Shown here one piece after another: positions 16,267 through 25,558 of a DNA stretch of 64,000 nucleotides. The notes beneath the pieces were generated by a model that searched no databases, was not told the DNA's origin, and saw nothing but the letters and a program-made list of their open reading frames with translations. The position numbers and the translations under genes are program-made. The stretch's first letter is position 1. Each line of letters begins with the position of its first letter. The DNA is from Asaia sp003994335 (GTDB taxonomy: Bacteria > Pseudomonadota > Alphaproteobacteria > Acetobacterales > Acetobacteraceae). The DNA is taken from positions 425,183-489,182 of the forward strand of contig NZ_JBBCOR010000001.1 in assembly GCF_037151175.1 (NCBI RefSeq), given 5' to 3'.

Positions 16267-17340
16267 ATGATGGGCGATGATCTTGAAGCGCTGAGAAGCG
16301 AAACTCTCGAGGCCTTGGCGCAGGCGCAGGATCACGCCGCCTGGGACGCCATTCGTGTGGGCGTTCTGGGCAAGTCCGGCCGCCTGACCCGTCTGCTCAA
16401 GGAACTGGGGAAGATGAGCCCCGAGGAGCGCAAGGAGCGTGGCCAGGCGCTCAACCGCCTGCGCGACGCCCTCAACAGCGCCGTCGAACAGCGTGGGCAG
16501 GAAATTGCCGATGCCGCTCTCGAGGCGCGCCTGAAGTCCGAGCAGGTCGATGTGACCCTGCCTGCGCCCGCGACTCCTCTTGGCCTCCTCCATCCGATCA
16601 GCCGTACTATCGAGGAAATGACTGCCATCTTCGGTGCGATGGGCTTCTCGGTGGCTGAGGGGCCAGACATCGAGTCCCAGTGGCATAATTTCTCTGCGCT
16701 CAACACGCCCGACCATCACCCGGCGCGTACCGAGCATGATACTTTCTATCTGCCTTCGACCCACGAGGACTCCCCGGCGCGTGTTCTGCGCACCCAGACA
16801 TCGGGCGTACAGATCCGGACCATGCTCACCGAGGCACCGCCTATTCGCGTGATCGCGCCGGGCCGCACCTATCGTGCCGATCATGATGCCACCCACTCAC
16901 CGATGTTTCATCAATGTGAAGGACTTGTCATCGACAAGGGGATCACCCTCGGTCATCTCAAGGGCTGCCTGATCGAGTTCCTGCGTGTCTTCTTTGACAA
17001 GCCGAACCTTCCGGTGCGCTTCCGCGCCTCCTATTTCCCGTTCACCGAGCCCTCAATGGAGGTTGATATCGGCTGGTCGCGCCAGACGGGTGAAATCGGG
17101 GGCGGGACGGATTGGCTCGAGGTCCTGGGCTCAGGTATGGTGCATCCGCGCGTACTCGCCAATTGCGGTCTCGATCCGGCCATTTGGCAGGGCTTCGCCT
17201 TCGGCATGGGGATCGAACGTCTGACCATGCTCAAGAACGGCATTCCCGATCTGCGCTCTTTTTATGAGAGCGATCTGAGATGGTTGCGCCATTACGGCTT
17301 CTCGGCCCTGTCTTCCGTCAGCCTCGCAGAAGGAGTCTGA
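16267..17340 (+). CDS. pheS: Phenylalanine--tRNA ligase alpha subunit
   Basis: A class II aminoacyl-tRNA synthetase subunit of about 357 residues. The N-terminal coiled-coil is followed by the catalytic domain with motif 2 (RTYRADHDATHSPMFHQCEG), the VRFRASYFPFTEPSMEVDI block and motif 3 (FAFGMGIERLTMLKNGI). It charges tRNA-Phe together with PheT. Starts at 16267 and 16270 (tandem ATG) are equally likely; an in-frame extension back to 16165 would read through the terminator stem and is rejected. Confidence 0.95.
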   Translation: MMGDDLEALRSETLEALAQAQDHAAWDAIRVGVLGKSGRLTRLLKELGKMSPEERKERGQALNRLRDALNSAVEQRGQEIADAALEARLKSEQVDVTLPAPATPLGLLHPISRTIEEMTAIFGAMGFSVAEGPDIESQWHNFSALNTPDHHPARTEHDTFYLPSTHEDSPARVLRTQTSGVQIRTMLTEAPPIRVIAPGRTYRADHDATHSPMFHQCEGLVIDKGITLGHLKGCLIEFLRVFFDKPNLPVRFRASYFPFTEPSMEVDIGWSRQTGEIGGGTDWLEVLGSGMVHPRVLANCGLDPAIWQGFAFGMGIERLTMLKNGIPDLRSFYESDLRWLRHYGFSALSSVSLAEGV

Positions 17341-17344
17341 AACC

Positions 17345-19807
17345 ATGAAGTTCACCCTATCCTGGCTGCGCGAGCATCTCGATTTCACGGTTTCGCTGGA
17401 CACCATTCTTGCGAAGCTCAACGCCATCGGTCTTGAGGTCGAGAGTGTCGAGAACCCTGCCGACAGCCTCAAGGGCTTTCGCGTCGCCAAAATTCTGGAA
17501 GCGCATCGTCATCCCGATGCAGATCGTCTGCAAGTGTGCGTCGTCGCGGCTGGCGGCGGCTACGAGAAGGTTCAGGTCGTATGTGGCGCGCCCAATGCCC
17601 GAGCAGGGCTGCATGTGATCTTCGCTCCGCCGGGCACCTACATCCCGGGCAGCGACATCACCATCAAGGCAGGCAAGATCCGCGGACAGGAAAGCGGCGG
17701 CATGCTGTGCTCGCTGCGCGAACTCGGACTCGGGGCTGAATCCGACGGGATTGCCGAGTTGCCCGAGACCGTGGTGCTGGGTCAGTCCTATGCTGATTAT
17801 GCCAAGCTCGACGATCCAGTGATCGATATTTCGATCACTCCGAACCGCGGTGATGCGCTGAGCGTGCGTGGTATCGCCCGCGATCTCGCCGCTTCGGGGC
17901 TGGGGCATCTCAAGCCCTGGCTGGTCGAGACGGTGGAAGGGCAGTTTCCCTCGCCCATCAACTGGCACATCCAGTATGAGTCTGCCTGTCCCTTCATCGC
18001 CGGGCGCCTGGTGCGCGGCGTCCGCAATGGACCAAGCCCCGACTGGCTGCGCCAGCGCCTCGAGTCCATCGGGCTCAAGCCGATCAGCGCGCTTGTCGAT
18101 ATCACCAATTACCTGACCTTCGATCTCGGGCGCCCGCTTCATGTGTTCGATGCAGGCAAGATCAGCGGGACCACGCTGTCGCTTGCCCGTGCGGCGCGCG
18201 AGACATTCGGCGCGTTGGATGGGCGCGATCTCGTTCTGGGCACCGACGATCTGGTGATCGTCGACAGTGCGGGCGTTCAGTCGCTTGCCGGGTTGATCGG
18301 TGGTGAAGCAACGGGTGTCAGCGACGAAACCGTTGATGTCTTCATCGAGGCTGCGCTTTTCGATCCCGTCCGTATTGCCCTGACCGGGCGCAGGCTCGGG
18401 GTGCATACCGATGCCCGCCAGCGTTTCGAGCGCGGTATCGACCCGGCTCTGGTGCTTTCAGGGCTTGAGGCCGCAACCCGTCTCATTCTCGATCTTTGTG
18501 GCGGAGAGGCCAGTGACGTCACGAGCGCCGGCGCAATCCCCGTCTGGCAGCGCGAGGCGTGGCTGCGCTTCGAGCGCCTGAGTTCTCTTGGCGGTGCCGA
18601 CATCGCCGAGGAAGAGGCGACGCGTATCCTGGAGCATCTTGGCTTCGAGGTCCGTGAGCGCGCGGAAGGGCGCAGCTGTTTTGCCGTGCCGTCATGGCGC
18701 AATGACGTCGCGACGGGTGTCCAGCTCGATCAGGCCCCGCATCTCGATCCGGATCAGGCGCAGAGCGCGGCGTCATCCGTTCATGCCATCGAGGCAGAGA
18801 ACGATCTGATCGAAGAAGTACTGCGCATCCATGGTCTGGACTCGGTGCCGCCTCTGCCCCTGCCGCTCAGAACCGCTATCGCTGCGCCTGCAGTCACCCC
18901 GGCGCAGAAGCGTCTTGGCGATCTGCGTCGTCTCTGCGCGCTTCGTGGCCTGGTTGAGACGATCGGGTTCTCCTTCGTTTCGCATGAGGATGCCCTGCTC
19001 TTCGGAGGCGCCCCTGAGGGGCTGCGCCTTTTGAACCCGATCGCCTCCGATCTGAATCAGATGCGGCCTACTCCGCTGATCAATCTGGTGCGGGCCTGGC
19101 AGCATAATGCGGCGCGCGGCTTCAACGACGCTGCCTTGTTCGAGCTCGGCCCCTGTTTTCATGCCGATGGCCAGAAGCTTGTTCTGGCAGGGTTGCGGGG
19201 AGGGGAAACGCCCCGTCGTCCCGGTGTGCGGGCTCAGGCGATGACGCTGTGGGATGCCAAAGCCGATCTCATGGCCGCTCTGGACGCATTGAAGCTTCCT
19301 GCTGATGCGCTCAGTGTCACGGCCGATGCGCCGGGCCACTACCATCCCGGTCGCTCGGGCGTGGTGCGTCAGGGCCCCAAGACCGTCCTCGGTTGTTTCG
19401 GTGAGCTGCATCCGCACGTGACACGCGCCATGGGGATCGATTCGACCCTCGTGGTTTTCGAAATCTTTCTCGATGCCGTGCCACTGCCTAAGGTCAAGCG
19501 TCGTCAACCGCCTGCGCTCTCGGCGTTCCAGCCGATCAGCCGTGATTTTGCGTTCATCGTGGCGCCGGGAGTGGACGCACAATCCGTGCTGAAGGCCGCA
19601 CGAGGGGCAGAGCGCGCGCTCATCAGCGACGTAAGCCTGTTCGACATCTATGAGGGCGGCTCGCTCGAGCCCGGTCATCGCTCGCTTGGCATCGATGTCA
19701 CGTTGCAGCCGGTCAAGGCCAGCCTGACGGATGAAGAGATCGAGGCCGTTTCCGAGAAGATCATCGCTGCGGTTGCCAAGGCAACCGGCGCAACTCTGAG
19801 GCGCTGA
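17345..19807 (+). CDS. pheT: Phenylalanine--tRNA ligase beta subunit
   Basis: An 820-residue subunit, full length for the family. The N-terminal tRNA-binding (EMAP-II-like) domain is at about residues 40-150 (VCVVAAGGGYEKVQVVCGAPN), then the B3/B4 editing domain (SALVDITNYLTFDLGRPLHV), a B5 domain (about 400-490) that appears to carry a modest insertion (VQLDQAPHLDPDQAQS), the catalytic-like core (NPIASDLNQMRPTPLINLV) and the C-terminal FDX-ACB domain (SAFQPISRDFAFIV). The ribosome binding site GGAG lies 9 nt before the ATG, overlapping the pheS end. Confidence 0.95.
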   Translation: MKFTLSWLREHLDFTVSLDTILAKLNAIGLEVESVENPADSLKGFRVAKILEAHRHPDADRLQVCVVAAGGGYEKVQVVCGAPNARAGLHVIFAPPGTYIPGSDITIKAGKIRGQESGGMLCSLRELGLGAESDGIAELPETVVLGQSYADYAKLDDPVIDISITPNRGDALSVRGIARDLAASGLGHLKPWLVETVEGQFPSPINWHIQYESACPFIAGRLVRGVRNGPSPDWLRQRLESIGLKPISALVDITNYLTFDLGRPLHVFDAGKISGTTLSLARAARETFGALDGRDLVLGTDDLVIVDSAGVQSLAGLIGGEATGVSDETVDVFIEAALFDPVRIALTGRRLGVHTDARQRFERGIDPALVLSGLEAATRLILDLCGGEASDVTSAGAIPVWQREAWLRFERLSSLGGADIAEEEATRILEHLGFEVRERAEGRSCFAVPSWRNDVATGVQLDQAPHLDPDQAQSAASSVHAIEAENDLIEEVLRIHGLDSVPPLPLPLRTAIAAPAVTPAQKRLGDLRRLCALRGLVETIGFSFVSHEDALLFGGAPEGLRLLNPIASDLNQMRPTPLINLVRAWQHNAARGFNDAALFELGPCFHADGQKLVLAGLRGGETPRRPGVRAQAMTLWDAKADLMAALDALKLPADALSVTADAPGHYHPGRSGVVRQGPKTVLGCFGELHPHVTRAMGIDSTLVVFEIFLDAVPLPKVKRRQPPALSAFQPISRDFAFIVAPGVDAQSVLKAARGAERALISDVSLFDIYEGGSLEPGHRSLGIDVTLQPVKASLTDEEIEAVSEKIIAAVAKATGATLRR

Positions 19808-19814
19808 AACCCCC

Positions 19815-21026
19815 ATGCCCCATTCAGCCATTACCCCTCGTGTCATCTGGCTTCTGGCAGGTGAGGCCAGCGGTGATGTGTTGGGGGCGCATCTGATGCA
19901 GGCGCTTCATGCGCGTGATCCGCATCTGATCTTCGTCGGCATTGGCGGCCCGCGCATGGAAGCCTTGGGGCTTGCCAGCCTTTTCCCGATGCGTGACCTC
20001 GCGGTAATGGGACTGGTCGAAGTACTGCCGCGCATCCGGCAACTCTCCCAGCGCCTGAACGAGGCGGTCAATGACGTTGTGCTGCGTCAGCCGGACATGA
20101 TCGTCACCATCGATTCCCCAGGCTTTGCCCTGCGCTTTCTCAAGCGCCTGCGTCACGTCACTGTGCCCAAGATCCATTATGTCGGGCCGCAGGTCTGGGC
20201 CTGGCACGAGAAGCGCGTCCATAGCTTCCCCGAGCTATGGGACCGTTTGCTCTGTCTCCTCCCGTTTGAGGTGGACTGGTTCGGTGAGCGTGGTGTGGCC
20301 GTGGATTTCGTCGGACATCCTGTCCTGCAATCTGGCGCAGATCAGGGCGATGCCAGGCGTTTTCGCCTGAGGCACGGTATTGAGGATGACGCCCCGATCC
20401 TGATCCTGATGCCGGGCAGTCGCCGGTCCGAGGTGCCGCGCCTGTTACCGGTCTATGGCAAGATGCTCGCTTTGCTGCAGGAGAAGCTGCCCGGTATCGT
20501 ACCGGTTCTGCCTCTGTCTCCGCTGGTGGCCCAGACGGTCAGGGCCGCCGTCGCGCGCTGGCCGGTCAGGCCGATCATCGTGACTGAGCTTCATGACAAG
20601 CATGACGCCTTCGCTGCCGCTGGTGCAGCGCTGACCAAGTCGGGAACCTCGACGCTCGAGCTTGCCCTGGCGCATGTGCCCATGGCGGTGGCATATCGCG
20701 TCAATCCGCTTACGGCCTTCATGGCGCGTCGCATGATCAAGGTGAAATATGTCGCCATGGTCAATCTGCTGGCAGAGCGTGAGGTCGTTCCAGAGCTGCT
20801 TCAGGAGCGCTGCACGCCCCGGGAGCTTGCCGATGCGTCCTATGCCTTGTTGACGGATCCGTCTCTGGGTACCTCACAAAGGGCGGCGTTCGATGAGGTG
20901 ATGGCGCAGCTTCGGCCGCCGGAATCCCTTGCCCATAACGGGACACCGTCAGATGCGGCGGCCGAAGCTGTGCTGCGGATTCTCAATGAGAGAAGCGCTT
21001 CGCGTCCTACTGAGGCCGGGGGCTGA
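19815..21026 (+). CDS. lpxB: Lipid-A-disaccharide synthase
   Basis: A 403-residue glycosyltransferase (GT19) that joins UDP-2,3-diacylglucosamine and lipid X into the lipid A disaccharide at the inner membrane. Family blocks include WLLAGEASGDVLGAHLMQAL, GIGGPRMEALGL, VMGLVEVLPRI, PQVWAWHEKRV, FVGHPVL, MPGSRRSEV and the acceptor-site block TKSGTSTLELAL. It follows pheT by 7 bp and may share its transcript. Its presence shows that this organism makes LPS as well as the sphingolipids implied by the 50-63 kb locus. Confidence 0.95.
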   Translation: MPHSAITPRVIWLLAGEASGDVLGAHLMQALHARDPHLIFVGIGGPRMEALGLASLFPMRDLAVMGLVEVLPRIRQLSQRLNEAVNDVVLRQPDMIVTIDSPGFALRFLKRLRHVTVPKIHYVGPQVWAWHEKRVHSFPELWDRLLCLLPFEVDWFGERGVAVDFVGHPVLQSGADQGDARRFRLRHGIEDDAPILILMPGSRRSEVPRLLPVYGKMLALLQEKLPGIVPVLPLSPLVAQTVRAAVARWPVRPIIVTELHDKHDAFAAAGAALTKSGTSTLELALAHVPMAVAYRVNPLTAFMARRMIKVKYVAMVNLLAEREVVPELLQERCTPRELADASYALLTDPSLGTSQRAAFDEVMAQLRPPESLAHNGTPSDAAAEAVLRILNERSASRPTEAGG

Positions 21027-21072
21027 GGGAGAAGACGCGGCGCCGCGAAGGATGGCGTTGCGGGTGATAGGC

Positions 21073-21495
21073 TCAGTGTGCCCCACCGTAGAGCTGCTCG
21101 GGCGAGATTTCTGGTGCGGTCGTGTCGCGCAGTCCTTCTGGCACCACTTCGTGATAGAAGCAGCTACGTCGGCCCGTGTGACAGGCGACACCCGTCTGCT
21201 GGACGAGAAGCAGCACGGCGTCGCGATCACAGTCCAGACGCGCTGAGACGAGCGTCTGTCTCTGACCGGAGCTCTCTCCCTTGCGCCATAGCGCATTGCG
21301 GCTGCGGGAATAGTAGCAGACCTGGCCTGTCGCGAGCGTTTCCGCCAAAGCCTCCCGGTTCATCCAGGCAAGCATCAGAACATCATGGGGCGCTTCGGCA
21401 GACTGGGCGAGGGCGGTAATCAGCCCGTCCTCGTTGAAGCGCACTGTCTCCAGAAGCGCTGCGAGAGTGGCTGTGTCGGGGGGGAGATAGCTCAT
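21073..21495 (-). CDS. hisI: Phosphoribosyl-AMP cyclohydrolase
   Basis: A 140-residue monofunctional HisI. It hydrolyses phosphoribosyl-AMP in histidine biosynthesis. Conserved blocks are VLMLAWMNREAL, YYSRSRNALWRKGESSG, the metal-binding DCDRDAVLLLVQQTG and ACHTGRRSCFY (Zn-ligand Cys residues). It is encoded apart from other his genes and its ATG overlaps the ygfZ stop codon (ATGA), so it is the second gene of a two-gene unit convergent with lpxB. Confidence 0.95.
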   Translation of the reverse strand: MSYLPPDTATLAALLETVRFNEDGLITALAQSAEAPHDVLMLAWMNREALAETLATGQVCYYSRSRNALWRKGESSGQRQTLVSARLDCDRDAVLLLVQQTGVACHTGRRSCFYHEVVPEGLRDTTAPEISPEQLYGGAH

Positions 21496-22292
21496 GATGT
21501 CTCGTCTTTGAACCAGTCAGGGATAAGCGGTGTGAGGGTTGTTCCCTCATGGTGGAGCGTCACTGCCCAGGCCTCACGGCGCAGAAGGGCCAGGCCGCGC
21601 TGTCCGATGGCGCTGCGCATCTGGCCTACTTCCCGACCGTCTAGCATGAGTGCGGTGCCGGGGGGCGGGAGGGGGCCGTCGCCCTGTACCGGAACGAGAC
21701 GCTTCTTGACCAGACCGCGATAATGGGTCCGGGCGGTGAGTTCCTGTCCCATATAGCAGCCCTTGCTGAAGGAGATACCGTTCAGCCAGTCGAAATTTGC
21801 CTCGATCAGAAGCGTTTTCTCGCTCTCGCAATCGACAGCGTCGGGCAGGCCGAGCGAAAGCCTATGGGCATGATAGGCAGAAGCTGCGGCAGTATCTTCG
21901 CGTCGCAGAGACTGAGCGATGCGTCGTGCGCCTGCGCTCGCGAGGCGCGGATCGGCTCTCATTCCCCGGTCCTCGGCGTTATCGCCCCAGAGCGCTTCGA
22001 CGCAAAGATCGGTGACCTCGATCTGAACATCGGCCCGAAGACGAAAGCGCAGGAGCTTCGTCCTCAGCATCTCGGCATGGTCTACGGGCACGTCCAGCAA
22101 AAGCCTGTCGGGCTCATGCCAGATGAAGAAATCCGACAGGTACCGCCCCTGCGGCGTCAGATAGCCGCACCAGATGAGCGCCGTGTCAGTGGCCGCCGCA
22201 ACATCATTGGAAACGAGCCCCTGGAGGAAGCCGATGCGGTCCTGTCCGGTGACGGAAAGCACCGTGCGATCCGTGAGCCATGCTCTTGCCAT
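21492..22292 (-). CDS. ygfZ: YgfZ/GcvT-family folate-binding protein
   Basis: A 266-residue protein related to glycine-cleavage T proteins. The diagnostic KGCYMGQE motif is present (SFSKGCYMGQELTARTHYRG), as is the N-terminal GQDRIGFLQGLVSNDV block. YgfZ proteins help maintain or repair certain Fe-S enzymes using folate. The ATG at 22292 has a GGAG ribosome binding site 7 nt away; ATG codons at 22298 and 22352 fit worse. Confidence 0.9.
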   Translation of the reverse strand: MARAWLTDRTVLSVTGQDRIGFLQGLVSNDVAAATDTALIWCGYLTPQGRYLSDFFIWHEPDRLLLDVPVDHAEMLRTKLLRFRLRADVQIEVTDLCVEALWGDNAEDRGMRADPRLASAGARRIAQSLRREDTAAASAYHAHRLSLGLPDAVDCESEKTLLIEANFDWLNGISFSKGCYMGQELTARTHYRGLVKKRLVPVQGDGPLPPPGTALMLDGREVGQMRSAIGQRGLALLRREAWAVTLHHEGTTLTPLIPDWFKDETS

Positions 22293-22448
22293 CTTCATTC
22301 TCCAATTCGGGCAGTATTGGAAGGAGATGCGGGTTGCAGGGGCCTGAAACAAGAGAGAAAATGTGAACGCGACCCATGCAAATGTCGTGCGTTGAGACGC
22401 AAAAGCAAGTCATCCCCAGCAGGAGGGGATATCCTGGGAGGGTGATTG

Positions 22449-24755
22449 TTGCCTGTTTCTGAGATCATTGACCCGGCTGATCCCGAAGCCGAGCTGAGGA
22501 AGCGGCGGCTTATCGAGCTCGTCGCGCCGATATTGGGCGTGATTCTGGTGATCGTCGTGATCGTTGCTGTCACGCTCCATTCCTATCACAAGACGCGTGG
22601 CGGGGTTATTGCGCTCTCCCAGGACCTGCTGCGCGAGGAACAGAAGAATATCACGCAGGAAGTCTCGGATTATCTCGCTCCGGCCCCGGCGACGGCCATT
22701 GTCGCCCGTGATCTGCTGACTGACCCTGTCACCGATGCGCCCCCTCAGGTCTTTCTTGCTTATGGCGCATCCATGCTGCGCAACGTGCGGCAGGTCGAGA
22801 GCTTCTACCTTGCCGATGATCAGGGGTCATTCTGGTTCATCGATCGGGCGCCTGCCGATATTTCCGATGGCATGGAATGGGTTCATCTGATCCGGGACAA
22901 GAACGTCTTTCGTCACTGGTATTATGACAAGTCGGGCGGGCTGGTGCGCACGGTCGACACGCCGGGCAAGAATTATGATCCGAGAACCCGGCCCTGGTAT
23001 AAGGGGGCGTTCGAGCACCCGGACCTGAACTGGTCGGACCCCTATCCGACCGTTGCGACCGAGGAACTGATCGTGACCGCGGCCAGCGTGCTGCACACGA
23101 CAGACGGCCATCAGGCCGTATTCGCCATCAATATCTCCCTGAACCGCCTGACGGATTTCCTGGCCGCCATCAAGATCGGCAAGAGCGGGACCGCCGTCGT
23201 GGTGGACAAGGACGGGCGCATGGTGGCCGGGAGCCATCTGCTGGATGTGGCGCGCAAGGCGAACTGGAAGTTCGACAGCATGCTGCTTGACCCACAGACG
23301 CAACCCGTGTTCACGCGTGCGCTCGCACTTTACCATATCTACGGGGCGGGCGTTCACCTGATCAAGGCGCGCGACAAGCAATACGTCACGATCATGGCGT
23401 CGCTTCACAAGATCCGTCCTGGATGGATCCTGATGCTGAACGCACCCGAGGATGATTTCGCGGCCTTCGCCGCAGCGGCGGGGCGGCAGGGCTTTCTGTT
23501 TTCCATGGTCATCGTGGTGCTGGCCGCCCTGCTCGCAGGGTTTCTGGTACGTCAGAACCGCAGGACCGAGCGGCTGCAACGCCAGATCGGCTTTGAGCGC
23601 GCCCAGGTCCGTGCCGAGAGCCTGGCGCTCAATGCCATGGCTGGCACACCCAACCTGCTCGACCCTAATCATGACGCCCCTCTTCTCACCCAGCGTCTTT
23701 CCGAACTTGCCAAGGCCCGCCGCGTCAGTCTCTGGCGATCGGTGGGAGACGATCAGCGCCTGCTTTGCGAAGATTCGTATGATCAGTCGAGCGATGCCCA
23801 TAGCGCGGGCATGGAGCTCTCTCATAACGATCTCTCGGCTTTCTTTGGTCTGCTGATGTCGGGCGATGTGATCGAAAGCGATAGCGCGGCGACGCAGGAA
23901 GGACTCAGGACCTTTCAGCGGATGGTGATGACCCAGATCAACTCACGATCGGTCTATATCCAGCCGATTCTGGCGCGCGGCTCGGTGATTGGCATGCTGG
24001 TGCTGGAAGACGCCATCCGTCCCCATGCTGTCTCGCATATCATTGCCATTGTGGCAGAGATCGCCGCCGTGCGCTTTGCCGCGATGCGCGCCGACGAAAC
24101 ACGCGTCGAGCAGCCGGATCAGGCCGGCACGAGTGACCATAGCGCGGCGACAACGCGTCTGGGTGAAGGTTTTCTCGCTTCCCCCCGTGCGGAAGGTACG
24201 CCCGATCTGGTGCCTGGGCAGTATAGCCAGGTTGCCGTGGCGACCATCCTGTTCATGGATACAACGTCCGATACCAATGTGGATCTCCTGCCGGTGGTGC
24301 AATCTCTCGTCCGGAAATTTCAGGAGGTCATGCGGCACGAATCGCTCTTTTCGGCCCAGATCCTCGGTAATCGCCTCGTCCTGATCGGGGGATGCACCCA
24401 AACCCCGGACCCTGACTCCGCACGGCGTGTCGCAAATGCCGTGCTGGCCCTGCGCGAAATCGCGCTGATCACGCTGGCCGATGCAGAGCTGACACCAAGC
24501 TTCCGTATCGGGCTCGATGTCGGGCCTGCTTTCGGTGCCATTCTGGGGGATGATCCCGGGATCTTCAATGTCTGGGGCGAGGCGGTTCAGACATCGGAAC
24601 TCCTGGCGATCAGCGCGCCCGACTCAGGAACCATTCAGGTTTCCGAAACCGCTCATGCGCTGTTGCGGGATTATTATCTCTTCCGGCCTCGTGGCATGTT
24701 CTATCTTCCTGCCGTCGGAATCACGAACACCTATGTTCTGGCGGCCAAGCGGTGA
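22449..24755 (+). CDS. Membrane sensor with Cache, GAF-like and degenerate class III cyclase domains
   Basis: About 768 residues. A transmembrane helix (about 28-48) and a second at about 350-372 bracket a large periplasmic double-Cache domain (PWYKGAFEHPDLNWSDPY block). A cytoplasmic GAF-like region (about 410-545) precedes a C-terminal class III nucleotide-cyclase fold (about 598-768). The cyclase looks inactive: the first metal Asp is kept (LFMD, about 604), but the second is Asn (ILGN, about 641), the base-selecting Lys is missing, and the usual VN..AR transition-state pair is replaced by AVQTSELL. It heads the Mla-like operon and overlaps mlaE by GTGA. TTG at 22449 has a GGGAGG site 7 nt upstream; TTG 22446 is the alternative. 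Confidence 0.8.
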   Translation: MPVSEIIDPADPEAELRKRRLIELVAPILGVILVIVVIVAVTLHSYHKTRGGVIALSQDLLREEQKNITQEVSDYLAPAPATAIVARDLLTDPVTDAPPQVFLAYGASMLRNVRQVESFYLADDQGSFWFIDRAPADISDGMEWVHLIRDKNVFRHWYYDKSGGLVRTVDTPGKNYDPRTRPWYKGAFEHPDLNWSDPYPTVATEELIVTAASVLHTTDGHQAVFAINISLNRLTDFLAAIKIGKSGTAVVVDKDGRMVAGSHLLDVARKANWKFDSMLLDPQTQPVFTRALALYHIYGAGVHLIKARDKQYVTIMASLHKIRPGWILMLNAPEDDFAAFAAAAGRQGFLFSMVIVVLAALLAGFLVRQNRRTERLQRQIGFERAQVRAESLALNAMAGTPNLLDPNHDAPLLTQRLSELAKARRVSLWRSVGDDQRLLCEDSYDQSSDAHSAGMELSHNDLSAFFGLLMSGDVIESDSAATQEGLRTFQRMVMTQINSRSVYIQPILARGSVIGMLVLEDAIRPHAVSHIIAIVAEIAAVRFAAMRADETRVEQPDQAGTSDHSAATTRLGEGFLASPRAEGTPDLVPGQYSQVAVATILFMDTTSDTNVDLLPVVQSLVRKFQEVMRHESLFSAQILGNRLVLIGGCTQTPDPDSARRVANAVLALREIALITLADAELTPSFRIGLDVGPAFGAILGDDPGIFNVWGEAVQTSELLAISAPDSGTIQVSETAHALLRDYYLFRPRGMFYLPAVGITNTYVLAAKR

Positions 24756-25558
24756 GTGAGACACTGCCTCGTTATCGTCGGTGGCTGCGCGCACTGGGAG
24801 GGCTGACCCGTCGTCAGCTGCGGTTTACCCTCATGCTGGTCGGAGCGAGCTGGGGGGTGGCGCGGGAAGCCTGTCGTCCCAGTTCATGGCGACGCACGGT
24901 GGTGTACGAATTCAAGAGCACCTTGCGGCAGGCGGCCGGGGGCGGGTTGTTCAGCACGCTCTTTACAGCCGGTCTGACCGGGTTCGGCATCGTGGCTCAG
25001 GCAATCTACTGGCTGGGTATCGCGGGGATGGCCGATACGACGGACTCCCTGCTTGCGACAGTTCTGGTACGTGAAATCGCGCCGGTCCTGGTGGGCGTCA
25101 TTCTGCTCGGGCGCAGCGGTATGCTCGGTCTGACCCAGCTGGGGCAACTGACCATTGGCGGCGAGTTGCGGGCCCTGCAGGGGCTCGGCATCGATCCTTT
25201 CCTGACGCTGGTCATGCCGCGTGCTCTGGCGATGATGCTGAGTTCCTTCACGCTTGGCGTTGTCTTCAGCCTCACCTCGCTTTCAGTCGGTTACGGTGTC
25301 TGTCGCCTGCATTCGATCATCACCATGCCGCTCTGGACATTTCTCTACGACATCGTGGGGGCCATGAAGCCCATCGATTATCTCGGCATTCCGCTCAAAC
25401 TGATCATCAGCGGCTTTCTGCTGAGCCTGACGACCCAGCTCACCGGGCTGGACGCCACGCGTTCCGATACCATCGCCACGTTATTGCCGCGCGGCTTTGC
25501 ACGCGGGATCCTGGTGATCATGGTCGTCAATGTCATTCTCGGAGTGCTTGTGGCATGA
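24752..25558 (+). CDS. mlaE: MlaE-family lipid ABC transporter permease
   Basis: A 268-residue membrane protein matching the MlaE/YrbE family. It has an N-terminal amphipathic region, then five or so helices, with the conserved block TVLVREIAPVLVGVILLGRSG and the ELRALQGLGIDPFLTLVMPR coupling-helix region. MlaE dimers form the membrane channel that moves phospholipids between inner membrane and the MlaD ring. The GTG start overlaps the stop of the cyclase-like gene and its stop overlaps the next gene (ATGA). Confidence 0.92.
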   Translation: MSETLPRYRRWLRALGGLTRRQLRFTLMLVGASWGVAREACRPSSWRRTVVYEFKSTLRQAAGGGLFSTLFTAGLTGFGIVAQAIYWLGIAGMADTTDSLLATVLVREIAPVLVGVILLGRSGMLGLTQLGQLTIGGELRALQGLGIDPFLTLVMPRALAMMLSSFTLGVVFSLTSLSVGYGVCRLHSIITMPLWTFLYDIVGAMKPIDYLGIPLKLIISGFLLSLTTQLTGLDATRSDTIATLLPRGFARGILVIMVVNVILGVLVA

